Origin: Algoriphagus aestuarii
GTDB lineage: Bacteria > Bacteroidota > Bacteroidia > Cytophagales > Cyclobacteriaceae
Assembly (NCBI GenBank): GCA_017051695.1
Contig: JAFIDK010000006.1
Location: 62,001 to 126,000, forward strand
DNA length: 64,000 nucleotides
Reading direction: 5' to 3'
The stretch's first letter is position 1. Each line of letters begins with the position of its first letter. The notes under the pieces were generated by a model. The model was not told the origin of the DNA and did no database searches. It saw nothing but the letters and a program-made list of their open reading frames with translations. Position numbers and translations under genes: made by a program. Positions 40,459 through 49,573 of this stretch are shown here, piece by piece.

Positions 40459-43101
40459 TTAATTTTCATCTAAAAGTGCTTCCATGAAATAATCATAGTA
40501 ACTTTTCAACTCAAGGTCATTTTCTCTGGAAGCTATCTCAGCGATCTCTTTGACCACTTGCTGATCATCTGAAAAGGCCAAAATAGCCTGAAATGCCCCT
40601 AAACGGATAAAATTCATAGGCGAAAACTCCATTTTTTCTTTTAACATTTTTATTGCCTTCTCTTTCCCTTCTTCTGGAAATCTACTGAAATACTCTCCAT
40701 AATACCCTAAGAAAAAGTAAAGCCCCTCCCCTGATAGTTTCTCCATTTTTTCATGAAACCATCCTCCTTTTCCACTCACTGGTTTGGAAATAAAATATTC
40801 TGAAATCGGAATGACATATCTGAAATTATCTTCTTGGGAAAATTTTTCAACCAAGCCCTCACTTAATTCAAAATCTTCTATCCCTGTTAATCCCATCAAT
40901 GCAGAACTGGAAACCAATACTGAGGGCTCATTCGCCAACACCAACAAGTCCTTCTGATATTTCATAGCATCATATGCAGACAATACATCAATTGCTCCGG
41001 CTCTTACTGAGTTTTTGGTCTGGCTGTTTATGATCTGATTTAATTGATTTTCAAGATCAGGAGTTTCTGAAATCCACTCAGTATGGCTTTGCAAAACCCC
41101 CAATGCAAATTCCCTGACAGACCAAAAGTCATCCTGTATGGCTTTTGGAATCAATAATTTCAACTCTGCTGTGGCTTCTTTAGCCACTAAACTATCCAAT
41201 GCCTCATATCTGGCTATCCCTAATTCGGATCTCTCAAACTGTCTTACCCATTGCTTATTGGATACAACCTGTGATTTCTTCATCAGCAGATCCTTTCCTT
41301 CATCAAAAAAGACCAACTCAATAGGAGTTTCGTTTTCCAATGCAAATTGCTGAAAAGCTTCTTTCAGTATAAATCTTTTTGTTTTTCTTTCATTTCCTTC
41401 ATACCAACTCACCTCAAAGGGTAATTGATACAATGGTGTAGAACTAAGATCCTGCAACTGAGTAATGGATATCAAAATGTTTTCAGGAATAGAATAATCG
41501 ATTTCCACATAAAGTTCAGGATGCCCTTTTGCCATAAACCACTGATTGAAAAACCAGTTCAAATCCTCTCCTGTCACCTTTTCAAAAACTTGTCTCAAGT
41601 CATGAATTTCCACACTTGAAAATGCAAATTCTTTCAGGTAGAGATTTAAGCCTGTGAAAAAACCTTCATCCCCAAGGTACTTGCGAAGCATATGTAAAAC
41701 CACCCCACTCTTGGCGTAGCTATGTGAATCAAACATCTCCTCAGAGTCATTGTAATGGTATCGGATTAGATTGACTTGTTTGCCCTGGGCCTCTTGAAAA
41801 TAAGTTTCCATTTCGGCCACCAATTTTAATGCTGCCTGGTCTTTTCCATAGTGATGCTCATTCCATAAATACTCACTATAGTTTGCAAAACCCTCATTCA
41901 AAGGCAAATTGGACCAGGATTCAGTAGTCACATAGTCACCAAACCATTGATGAAAAAGCTCATGGGCAATGATGTAATCCCATTCGGAATCAATCGCTTC
42001 TTTTTCGTTCAACTTCAATTCTTCCATAAAAATTGACACGGTGGTGTTTTCCATCGCCCCGGAAACAAAATCTTTGACCACGACCTGATCATATTTTGGC
42101 CATGGATAATCTACTCCCAATATTTCAGAAAAGTATCCCATCATCTCTGGAGTGTTTTTAAATACAATTTCTGCTCCTTTTTCATATCCTTTCTCTACAA
42201 AATAACGAACAGGAATACCCCTCCAGGAGGTTTCTACTTTCCCAAAGTCCCCCATGGCAAATGCAGCCAAATACGGAGCATGAGGTTTTTTCATCTCCCA
42301 ATAGTCAACATGTGAACCATTCCCTAAGTCAACCTGATCCACCAATTCGCCATTTCCAATAGAAATCATCGAATCTGGCACAGTCAATTTAAAAAGCTGA
42401 GTCATTCGCTCATTTGGGTGATCAATCGTCGGAAACCACTTAGAATTATGCTGGGTTTCTCCTTGGGTCCAAATCATCGTTGGCTTATTGGGATCCTCCC
42501 CGGATGGGTCAATAAAATACAACCCTTTGGTGTCAGTAATCGCCGTGCTCCCGTTTCCAGAGTTCATTTCCGGAAAGGCTTTGTAAGAAAAAGCGAGATG
42601 AAAAGTATCCTTTCTGGTCATCTCCCGAGGCAAAGGAATCGTCAGTTGCTGCCCATCATAAGAATACCCCACACTGGAACTATCGCCTTGATATACCACA
42701 TACATTTTCCCCACTTCGAAATCCTGTGCATCCAGAACAACCGACTTTTTAGCGGCAAAATAGGGTTTCATTGTCAAAACTACTTTTCCTAAAACTGCTT
42801 GGTTTTCAAAATCAAAGGACAATTCCAAATCAGTGTGAATCAAATCAATTTCTCGGGTAGCTGATCCTTTGAAATTGGCAATTTCAAATTCCTTCTGCTG
42901 GATCTGCTGTATTCGCTGAAGCGTATCGAATCCATTTTCTTCCTCCAATTCAACCCCTAATCTTCCCTCTGAATTATCTGATTCAGTACCTGAAAAGGGT
43001 ACAGAAGATTTACAGGAACTGATCAAAATCAATAAGATCACCAATCTAAACAGCGTGGACTTTTGCAAAATTTCTTTTGCCTTCGTGTGCAATTGTTTCA
43101 T
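40459..43101 (-). CDS. M1 family zinc aminopeptidase, lipoprotein
   Basis: Cleaves N-terminal residues from peptides outside the cytoplasm. The 880 residues begin with a lipoprotein signal (LVILLILISSC, lipidated Cys at about residue 30). The gluzincin domain carries the GAMEN substrate motif (SGAMENTTVS, about residue 350) and HELFHQWFGDY followed by NEGFANYSEY, the zinc ligands and catalytic Glu, at about 382-410. The C-terminal 250 residues are helical, with HEAT-like repeats. It diverges from the biotin carrier gene. No terminator was seen between its stop and the tRNA promoter. Confidence 0.95.
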   Translation of the reverse strand: MKQLHTKAKEILQKSTLFRLVILLILISSCKSSVPFSGTESDNSEGRLGVELEEENGFDTLQRIQQIQQKEFEIANFKGSATREIDLIHTDLELSFDFENQAVLGKVVLTMKPYFAAKKSVVLDAQDFEVGKMYVVYQGDSSSVGYSYDGQQLTIPLPREMTRKDTFHLAFSYKAFPEMNSGNGSTAITDTKGLYFIDPSGEDPNKPTMIWTQGETQHNSKWFPTIDHPNERMTQLFKLTVPDSMISIGNGELVDQVDLGNGSHVDYWEMKKPHAPYLAAFAMGDFGKVETSWRGIPVRYFVEKGYEKGAEIVFKNTPEMMGYFSEILGVDYPWPKYDQVVVKDFVSGAMENTTVSIFMEELKLNEKEAIDSEWDYIIAHELFHQWFGDYVTTESWSNLPLNEGFANYSEYLWNEHHYGKDQAALKLVAEMETYFQEAQGKQVNLIRYHYNDSEEMFDSHSYAKSGVVLHMLRKYLGDEGFFTGLNLYLKEFAFSSVEIHDLRQVFEKVTGEDLNWFFNQWFMAKGHPELYVEIDYSIPENILISITQLQDLSSTPLYQLPFEVSWYEGNERKTKRFILKEAFQQFALENETPIELVFFDEGKDLLMKKSQVVSNKQWVRQFERSELGIARYEALDSLVAKEATAELKLLIPKAIQDDFWSVREFALGVLQSHTEWISETPDLENQLNQIINSQTKNSVRAGAIDVLSAYDAMKYQKDLLVLANEPSVLVSSSALMGLTGIEDFELSEGLVEKFSQEDNFRYVIPISEYFISKPVSGKGGWFHEKMEKLSGEGLYFFLGYYGEYFSRFPEEGKEKAIKMLKEKMEFSPMNFIRLGAFQAILAFSDDQQVVKEIAEIASRENDLELKSYYDYFMEALLDEN

Positions 43102-43166
43102 ATTTGAGAAAAAAAGGAAATGCCGAAAAGATCGGGATTTGTAATTTCAGCTTCAAATTAACAGGA

Positions 43167-43661
43167 ATGTTTTCAGTATCTATCCAAGACGAAACCTATT
43201 CGGTCGAGAAGAACGAAGATTTGACACTCATTAACGGTAAATCCATTGATCTGGATTTGCAGTGGGTTTCACCAAGAAAAGTCCATTTGATTCGGGACAA
43301 TCAATCCATAGAAGCTGAATTAATTTCCTTCGAAAAGGAAACAAAAACCATCCAAATCCGCCTTGGTGATAAAACCGCTTCTTTGCAGATCAAAGATCGA
43401 TTTGATCTTTTACTTGAAAAAATGGGCATGGATAACCTGAGCAAATCCGCTTTACAGGACATCAAAGCCCCAATGCCTGGTTTAATTTTGGAACTGAAGG
43501 TAAAACCAGGAGACGAAGTGAAAAAAGGGGATGTCGTCCTCATTTTGGAAGCCATGAAAATGGAAAATATCATCAAAGCACCCGGGGATGGCACAGTCAA
43601 AGCTGTCAAAGTAAAGCTCAAAGAAAGTGTTGAAAAAAATCAGGTTTTGATCCAATTCTAA
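43167..43661 (+). CDS. biotin/lipoyl-containing protein (biotin carboxyl carrier-like)
   Basis: A 164-residue carrier protein. The C-terminal 75 residues form a biotinyl domain (IKAPMPGLILELKVKPGDEV) with the biotin-accepting Lys in EAMKMENII. The N-terminal half is a beta-rich part of the kind found in acyl-CoA carboxylase carrier subunits. The frame is open from 43077, but that start would lie inside the divergent peptidase gene; MFSVSIQDETY at 43167 fits the family. No carboxylase subunit is nearby, so the enzyme it serves (propionyl- or acetyl-CoA carboxylase type) is a guess. Confidence 0.88.
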   Translation: MFSVSIQDETYSVEKNEDLTLINGKSIDLDLQWVSPRKVHLIRDNQSIEAELISFEKETKTIQIRLGDKTASLQIKDRFDLLLEKMGMDNLSKSALQDIKAPMPGLILELKVKPGDEVKKGDVVLILEAMKMENIIKAPGDGTVKAVKVKLKESVEKNQVLIQF

Positions 43662-43725
43662 GGATTCAATAGGAATTCCGGAAGGCAAAAATCACATTTG
43701 GTCTAGCATAATGAGATGAAGGAAT

Positions 43726-43733
43726 TATATTTG
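43726..43733 (+). promoter_or_regulatory. possible promoter of pyrH-frr (-7 element)
   Basis: TATATTTG matches TAnnTTTG exactly, 59 bases before the pyrH ATG. No TTTG lies 19-20 bases upstream (the position reads CTAG), so support is partial. Confidence 0.4.
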
Positions 43734-43792
43734 TCGGATTATTTCATCATAAACATTCCAATCAACCAACTCCTTTGCAAAAAAATCCATCT

Positions 43793-44503
43793 ATGAAATA
43801 CAAGAGAATACTGCTCAAACTAAGCGGAGAGGCACTAATGGGCGAGAAAAATTATGGTATCGACCCAGACAGGCTTCAGCAATACACCCAGGAAATTCTG
43901 AAAGTAAAGGAAATGGGAGTGGAAATTGCAATCGTCATCGGTGGGGGCAACATTTTTAGAGGAGTGCAAGCAGCTCAGTCAGGAATCGATCGTGTTCAGG
44001 GAGATTATATGGGAATGCTCGCAACCCTGATCAATGCCATGGCACTGCAAAGTGCATTGGAAAAAGGCGGGATGTATACCAGACTAATGTCTGGAATCAA
44101 AATTGAAAGCGTTTGTGAACCGTTTATCCGTAGAAGAGCAATTCGACACTTGGAAAAAGGAAGAATTGTGATTTTTGGAGCGGGAATAGGGAATCCTTAT
44201 TTTACCACAGACTCCACTGCCAGCTTACGAGCGATAGAAGTCGAGGCGGATGTGGTTTTAAAAGGAACCCGAGTTGACGGTGTATATACTGCTGACCCAG
44301 AAAAAGACGCTACAGCTACTAAATATAAAACCATATCGTTCAGCGAAGTGTATGAAAAAAACCTGAATGTTATGGACATGACAGCATTTACACTATGTCA
44401 GGAAAACAACCTGCCGATCATTGTTTTTGATATGAACAAAGCAGGAAATTTGAGTAAACTCGTAGAAGGAGAGGAAGTGGGAACATTGATTACAACACTT
44501 TAA
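43793..44503 (+). CDS. pyrH: UMP kinase
   Basis: Phosphorylates UMP to UDP in pyrimidine synthesis, a hexameric amino-acid-kinase-fold enzyme. The 236 residues start [17 protein letters not shown] and include [50 protein letters not shown] and the ATP-site [18 protein letters not shown] at 43775 would add six residues that do not fit the family. It precedes frr by 10 bases, the usual pairing. Confidence 0.98.
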   Translation: MKYKRILLKLSGEALMGEKNYGIDPDRLQQYTQEILKVKEMGVEIAIVIGGGNIFRGVQAAQSGIDRVQGDYMGMLATLINAMALQSALEKGGMYTRLMSGIKIESVCEPFIRRRAIRHLEKGRIVIFGAGIGNPYFTTDSTASLRAIEVEADVVLKGTRVDGVYTADPEKDATATKYKTISFSEVYEKNLNVMDMTAFTLCQENNLPIIVFDMNKAGNLSKLVEGEEVGTLITTL

Positions 44504-44513
44504 GCTTAAGAAA

Positions 44514-45074
44514 ATGGAAGAAATCGAATTATTCTTAGATGAGGCAAAAGAATTGATGCAAAAAGCAGTAGACCATACTGCGTCAGAATTATTGAAAATC
44601 CGCGCAGGAAAAGCTATGCCAAACCTTTTGGATGGAATCATGGTCCAATACTATGGCGCTCCTACTCCACTTGCCCAAGTGGCTTCTGTCAATACACCTG
44701 ATGCCAGAACACTTTCTATCAAGCCTTGGGAAAAAAATCTGATCAGCGAGATTGAAAAAGCAATTATCAATTCTGACCTGGGACTAGCTCCTCAAAATAA
44801 CGGGGAATTAATTATTTTGACAATCCCAGCCCTGACCACTGAGAGAAGAATCAACTTGGTAAAGCAAGCAAAAAATGAATGTGAAAACGGTAAAATTTCT
44901 ATCAGAACAGTTAGAAAAGACACCAACGATTCCTTGAAAAAACTTCAAAAAGATGGCGCTTCTGAAGATGAAGTCAAAAGAGCAGAAGATCAGGTTCAGA
45001 AATTAACGGATCAATATTCCTCAAAAATAGATGACCTGTTTGTGAAAAAAGAAGCAGACATTATGAAAGTCTAA
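44514..45074 (+). CDS. frr: ribosome recycling factor
   Basis: Splits post-termination ribosomes together with EF-G. The 186 residues include KIRAGKAMPNLLDGIMVQYY, TLSIKPWEKNLISEIEKAI and the C-terminal helix of domain I (RTVRKDTNDSLKKLQKDG). It is the last gene of the pyrH-frr unit, which ends at a hairpin shared with the convergent GH5 gene. Confidence 0.98.
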   Translation: MEEIELFLDEAKELMQKAVDHTASELLKIRAGKAMPNLLDGIMVQYYGAPTPLAQVASVNTPDARTLSIKPWEKNLISEIEKAIINSDLGLAPQNNGELIILTIPALTTERRINLVKQAKNECENGKISIRTVRKDTNDSLKKLQKDGASEDEVKRAEDQVQKLTDQYSSKIDDLFVKKEADIMKV

Positions 45075-45085
45075 TCAACGAAATG

Positions 45086-45126
45086 AAAAAAAAGCTCTGA
45101 AATTAATGTTTCAGAGCTTTTCTTTT
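45086..45126. terminator. bidirectional intrinsic terminator between frr and the GH5 gene
   Basis: A perfect 13-bp stem (AAAAGCTCTGAAA with TTTCAGAGCTTTT, arms 45090-45102 and 45109-45121), loop TTAATG. T runs follow on both strands, so it can end frr rightward and the GH5 transcript leftward. Confidence 0.9.
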
Positions 45127-46543
45127 ATTTGACTAACCCCTCGACCAAGTCCGGATATAAGACATTGCCATTTTTTCTATCAAACAAGGCAAATCCATAT
45201 TTCCCATCAAATCCATTATCCCAGTAAAATGGGATCAAACCATTTTCCTTCATTTCGGAAGTCAAAAACTCCAGGTAATGCTTTCTACTCAAATGGTTTT
45301 GCGGATCGCTTGGTTTTGATATAGCCCCAAACTCACCCACAATTACCGGAATCCCGGAATCGATAAATGTATCTTTCAACTTTTTAAACTGACTGGAAAC
45401 ATGGGCTTCATTTCCCCAAGTTGCTTTTTTCCCCTCGTCCTTTGCAGCTGTACCCCATTGGCTGATCAAATCATCCTCTCTCAATGCAAATTCCCATGGA
45501 TCATAATAATGGACTTCTACCATTAATCTATCTTCTGCCTCATCCTCTGGGATTTCCAAAGATTGAATCCCATAATCCACATTCGTATTGAAAGATTGCA
45601 CTACCAAATGCCTGAATGCATTTTTACCTCCCGTAGCTCTCACCGCATCTACAAAAACCTGATTAAAACCGTTTTGCACAAGGACATTCTCCTGACTTGG
45701 TGCATTGTAGTTTCCTTCTACCATGACTTCGTTTGAACCGGCAAATAGAAGATGATCATCATAGTCTCTGAACCTTAATGCAACCTGAATCCAGATTTTC
45801 TCAAGTCTTTCATTTACTTGTGACTGGGCAGTGTATGTCGGTTGCATCCAGCCACCATCCCAGTGGTTATTTAAAATCACAAACATTCCTTGGTCCAAAG
45901 CATAATTCACCACTTCCTCCACTCGATCTAGCCAAAGAGGGTCGATTTCGTATGTTTCATTAGTTATGAATTTGCTCCAGGCTACCGGGATTCGAACGGA
46001 GTTAAAGCCTGCATTTTTCACCTGTTGTATCAAATCTGGGGTCACTAAAGGGTTACCCCAAGCAGTCTCTCCTCCTATAGCTTCCAATGAATTACCAAGA
46101 TTCCATCCGGCCCCCATCAGTCTACTCAATTCCAAACTTGAAACAGGCCTCATTCCATTTTCATCGGCAGGAATGTAATAGTCCGGCTTACTGGCTACTC
46201 CTGCCAATTGGACGATTTTTAAATTTCTAACTATCCCTGAAATCGAAATCCTGACATTCCCTTCCCGTGACTCCGGATTTGGATTAGCCATCACTTCAAC
46301 ATCCAATTGATCATTTCCCGAGCCAAATGAAGGACTAAAAGTAATCCAGTCTGACGTGGAATTTGCTTGCCAATCTGAATTGGTAACAATCGAAATAATG
46401 GTAGTTTCTCCACTTTCGGAAACTGTGATAGATTCGGGATCGATAGATAAATTTTTCGGTTCAGAATCCTTTTCTTCTCCACATGAAAAAAATGTCATCA
46501 TGAGCAAAAGAAGGAGGTACAAATGGTTTTTCTGGGTTTTCAT
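45125..46543 (-). CDS. BACON-domain glycoside hydrolase family 5 lipoprotein
   Basis: Predicted endo-acting beta-glycanase on the cell surface. The 472 residues have a lipoprotein signal (LLLMMTFFSCGEE, Cys at about residue 21), a BACON/Ig-like domain at about 35-120 (LSIDPESITVSESGETT, DWITFSPSFGSG, VRNLKIVQLAG), and a GH5 TIM barrel at about 135-470. Visible GH5 features are MGAGWNLGNSLEA, VRIPVAWSKF, NNHWDGGW, the acid/base Glu in GSNEVMVEG (about 270) and the nucleophile Glu in VGEFGAISK (about 403). The substrate (glucan, mannan or other) is not decidable. It stands alone, not inside a polysaccharide locus. Confidence 0.92.
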   Translation of the reverse strand: MKTQKNHLYLLLLLMMTFFSCGEEKDSEPKNLSIDPESITVSESGETTIISIVTNSDWQANSTSDWITFSPSFGSGNDQLDVEVMANPNPESREGNVRISISGIVRNLKIVQLAGVASKPDYYIPADENGMRPVSSLELSRLMGAGWNLGNSLEAIGGETAWGNPLVTPDLIQQVKNAGFNSVRIPVAWSKFITNETYEIDPLWLDRVEEVVNYALDQGMFVILNNHWDGGWMQPTYTAQSQVNERLEKIWIQVALRFRDYDDHLLFAGSNEVMVEGNYNAPSQENVLVQNGFNQVFVDAVRATGGKNAFRHLVVQSFNTNVDYGIQSLEIPEDEAEDRLMVEVHYYDPWEFALREDDLISQWGTAAKDEGKKATWGNEAHVSSQFKKLKDTFIDSGIPVIVGEFGAISKPSDPQNHLSRKHYLEFLTSEMKENGLIPFYWDNGFDGKYGFALFDRKNGNVLYPDLVEGLVK

Positions 46544-46621
46544 AAACCAAAACTAACCACTTCATTCCTTTCCTAAGGCACTCATTTGTTAACATATAGG
46601 AGCCCGTTTGTTCCCTTCCAA

Positions 46622-49273
46622 TCAGTTCACCTGGATAAAAGTGGCAATTCCAAACCTGACACCACCACGCAGATAATTCCCGTTTTCGAATCCTGCTCCC
46701 ATTTCTAATCTGAAAATTCTGAAAAGATTATCCAAAGAGTAACCTGCCTCCCAGTAACTCGGGGAATTTTCAGTCTTCAGATAATTGAAAAACAAATTCT
46801 CTCTCAAACCAGAAAATCTCAACATTGGAAGTTGTGTCAGGAGAAATTTCCGGAACTGGTAATGGAAAATCCCCGAAACATAGGAAGTGTTAGTGCTATA
46901 CCTATAGTAGTCCATAAACCGGTAGTTTGATGCCGGCCCAAAATTGGAAAATATGGTTCGGTTACCTCCGAAATGCTGATAATCCTGGAAATACACTTGA
47001 TCGTTACTTAAAAAAGTCCCAGCAGACACATTAAAATCCAGCTTTCCACTCACTCCGAATTCAAAGAAATGTTCGATCCCCAATTCTAAGTGGTCAAAAT
47101 CGGCCGCATTTTCGGAGCTTAACAGACCTCCAAATGCTTTGGTATAATTGAAATTAATCAAAGGTGCCTTGCTGGTGATTGGATATTTTCTACCATTTCG
47201 GATGCCATATTTTACCCCAGGTCTCCAGGAAATGGAAGTATTGAATTTCACGATGTCATGATCAGAAAATGAAGCCTCACTGGTTTCTACATTTTCGGGT
47301 TGGTTATCGGTATATTCCCTTCCTTCTTTGTTATACCAGCTGTAATTATTCGTATTGAAAAGCTCCTTTCTGGAAGCTGCAGTAAGGTTTGCTCGGTATG
47401 TAAACCCATAATTCACTCGATGAGCCCAATAGGTCCTGACAAAGTTTTGCTCATATAATTTCATGTAGTTTTGGCGGAAAAAGAGAGAATAAAATGCATT
47501 TACCTGCTCATTGATCGGCTCCCCACTATTAAATTGATAAATATACCTTCCTCCTTCTACTCCAAAAGTCCTGCCTGATAGAGGCTTTGTGGTGGACCAT
47601 CTTAAGTCCAGCTTTCCATAAAATCTGTTGCTAGAAAAGCCATATCGGAGTTCTGGTTCTACATTGAAACTTTTCCGGATTCTGTTTACTGAATCCGCCA
47701 ATTTAATCTCCTGTTCTTTTCTGTAAAACAAGCCCATTCCTAGCTTGAACCCTTCCACGGTATTGAAGGAAATTTTGGTCCAATTCTGCTTAAACCCGAT
47801 GGATTTTCCTTTGCCAAAATGGTAAGTCGCCCCATTCATAAAATCCAAAGGTTTGTATTTCCTTCTTGCTTTTTTCGCTACAGAATCTACCTCACTGACT
47901 TTTGCAGCTTCAATCACTGCCAAACTATCATCTCGCTTATATCCTTGAATTTCCTTTTCAGTAAGAGGCACAGGCCGAATGCTATCCCAGTATGACAAAG
48001 CCCGTTTTTTTGCCAAAGAATCAACGCTGTAATAGCTCTCACGTATCACATCCGGTTCATCCCTTTCTTTCATCGCTTCTTTTTCATATTCATTGATCAG
48101 CTTCCGATATTCTTTTCTTGTAGTAGGCTGTTCTTTTGCCAACTGCTCCAGTGCTGATTCCGTCTTCTTAAAATCCGCCACGTCCTCCGGTACTTCCTGA
48201 ACTTTCTCATCGATGATTTCTGGTACATATGCCAGATCAGGATTTAAAGTCACTTCGTATTCACGGGTTGATCCCAGGTATTTGAATTCCCCTTCGAAAC
48301 CAAAGAATTTACCTCCAAATCTATAAGTATGAGTCAAAGGCATCCATACATTTTCTGCCACAGGGGCGTACTGTTGGGTCGCTTGAATATCAAACCCCAA
48401 AAGTGAAGTTTTTAAATTGAGAGAATGAATGGCCCAAAGATCCTCGATGATGTATATATATCCTTCAAAAACACGCTCACCTCTTGACCTGGGAGTTACT
48501 TTGATCTTATTCACCATGACATCCTGATCAAAAAAACTGCCCTCATACTTAAACCTATAATAAGCGAATGCAGATCTGGATAATGGCGAAATGATATCGT
48601 TGATTTTTTCCTGGTAGAAACTCGTCTGGATATATGGAGCAGGTGATGTAGATTGATTATCGCCGTTTGTTCTGATCGAAATTACCTTTTCTTCGACTTT
48701 ATTGGGTTGGGTAAAAGTGATTCTGGAAACAGACTCACTGGTATAAGCTTCATTGAGTTTAAGCCCTTCTTTTTCCAGTGTCTTTTTTAGAAAAAACGGT
48801 GCATCGGTTAATTGGCCAGTGCCTTTTAAATACACTGTCATACTGTATTGCTGAAGTTGAAGTCTATGAAACTTGGCTTTTGAAATTGCCTTCCGCATGA
48901 TCGTCAAAGCCGGGTCCTCGGCTCCTGCCCTGACCTCCACCTCTCCAAGTGTATAGATTTGAGGTTCTAACTCAAAGTCCATTTCAACCCATTCTGTCCC
49001 GATTTCTACGGTTTTTATTTGGGATTTATATCCCAGAAACTGAATCAACACATCATACACACCTGCCTCTAATCTGTATTCATATCTGCCATCTTGGTTG
49101 GTCGGTACACCATCTCCCAGATTCCTGATATACACTGATGCATAGGGCAAAACTTCCCCTTCTGTAGATACCACCTTGCCTCGAATGCCTTGAGCCAAAA
49201 CAGTACTAGTGATGAGTGCCGAGATCAAAAACAAAAAAACTAAACAAGTAAAAACCTTAAAGTCGGATCGCAT
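46622..49273 (-). CDS. DUF5686 and carboxypeptidase-regulatory-like domain outer-membrane protein
   Basis: An 883-residue protein of a family common in Bacteroidota with no assigned function. A signal peptide (ITSTVLAQG) leads into a CarboxypepD_reg-like sandwich at about 28-110 (GIRGKVVSTEGEVLPYASV). A long DUF5686 region follows, with many amphipathic strands towards the C-terminus typical of an outer-membrane barrel. A charged stretch rich in Lys and Glu lies at about residues 360-460. The layout resembles a TonB-receptor N-terminus without a plug. It lies between GH5 and a 300-base gap, probably as a single-gene unit. Confidence 0.88.
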   Translation of the reverse strand: MRSDFKVFTCLVFLFLISALITSTVLAQGIRGKVVSTEGEVLPYASVYIRNLGDGVPTNQDGRYEYRLEAGVYDVLIQFLGYKSQIKTVEIGTEWVEMDFELEPQIYTLGEVEVRAGAEDPALTIMRKAISKAKFHRLQLQQYSMTVYLKGTGQLTDAPFFLKKTLEKEGLKLNEAYTSESVSRITFTQPNKVEEKVISIRTNGDNQSTSPAPYIQTSFYQEKINDIISPLSRSAFAYYRFKYEGSFFDQDVMVNKIKVTPRSRGERVFEGYIYIIEDLWAIHSLNLKTSLLGFDIQATQQYAPVAENVWMPLTHTYRFGGKFFGFEGEFKYLGSTREYEVTLNPDLAYVPEIIDEKVQEVPEDVADFKKTESALEQLAKEQPTTRKEYRKLINEYEKEAMKERDEPDVIRESYYSVDSLAKKRALSYWDSIRPVPLTEKEIQGYKRDDSLAVIEAAKVSEVDSVAKKARRKYKPLDFMNGATYHFGKGKSIGFKQNWTKISFNTVEGFKLGMGLFYRKEQEIKLADSVNRIRKSFNVEPELRYGFSSNRFYGKLDLRWSTTKPLSGRTFGVEGGRYIYQFNSGEPINEQVNAFYSLFFRQNYMKLYEQNFVRTYWAHRVNYGFTYRANLTAASRKELFNTNNYSWYNKEGREYTDNQPENVETSEASFSDHDIVKFNTSISWRPGVKYGIRNGRKYPITSKAPLINFNYTKAFGGLLSSENAADFDHLELGIEHFFEFGVSGKLDFNVSAGTFLSNDQVYFQDYQHFGGNRTIFSNFGPASNYRFMDYYRYSTNTSYVSGIFHYQFRKFLLTQLPMLRFSGLRENLFFNYLKTENSPSYWEAGYSLDNLFRIFRLEMGAGFENGNYLRGGVRFGIATFIQVN

Positions 49274-49573
49274 ATACTAAATGATGATACTAAATATATC
49301 CTTTTAATAATGTTAAAAATAACCTCTTAATATGATTTAAGAATTTAAAAAATGCTGTTTAATTTGGCCAGGACACTAATAGCTAAAGTGAAAATGAAGC
49401 TTTTTGGAATATCAGCAAAAAGATCAAAAACCAGCATACTTTGAAATTAACTTCACTCCTAGAATGAAAGAGGACCACTAGAGGATCGTGATTTAATAAT
49501 AATTATACTATCCCGACTGCTTAAAAGGGTCTTAAGTTTGGAAGGCCTAAAAACTTTAATTTCACTAAAAAAA
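49274..49573. other. intergenic region without recognisable gene
   Basis: A 300-base AT-rich gap between the first FG-GAP/UnbV gene and the DUF5686 gene. No TAnnTTTG box on the minus strand, strong hairpin or short coding frame was seen. The promoter for the DUF5686 gene must lie here or further upstream but is not recognised. Confidence 0.6.

Noticed and set aside
43077-43166. N-terminal extension of the biotin carrier protein from an ATG at 43077
   Set aside because: It would overlap the start of the divergent peptidase gene, and the extra residues do not fit the carrier family.
43775-43792. TTG start for pyrH adding six residues
   Set aside because: The ATG at 43793 gives the usual N-terminus ([13 protein letters not shown]), so the TTG is not needed.
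46548-46555. TAGTTTTG on the minus strand as a promoter for the GH5 gene
   Set aside because: It ends only four bases before the ATG and has no TTTG at 19-20 bases upstream, so transcription would begin at or inside the start codon. Treated as chance.
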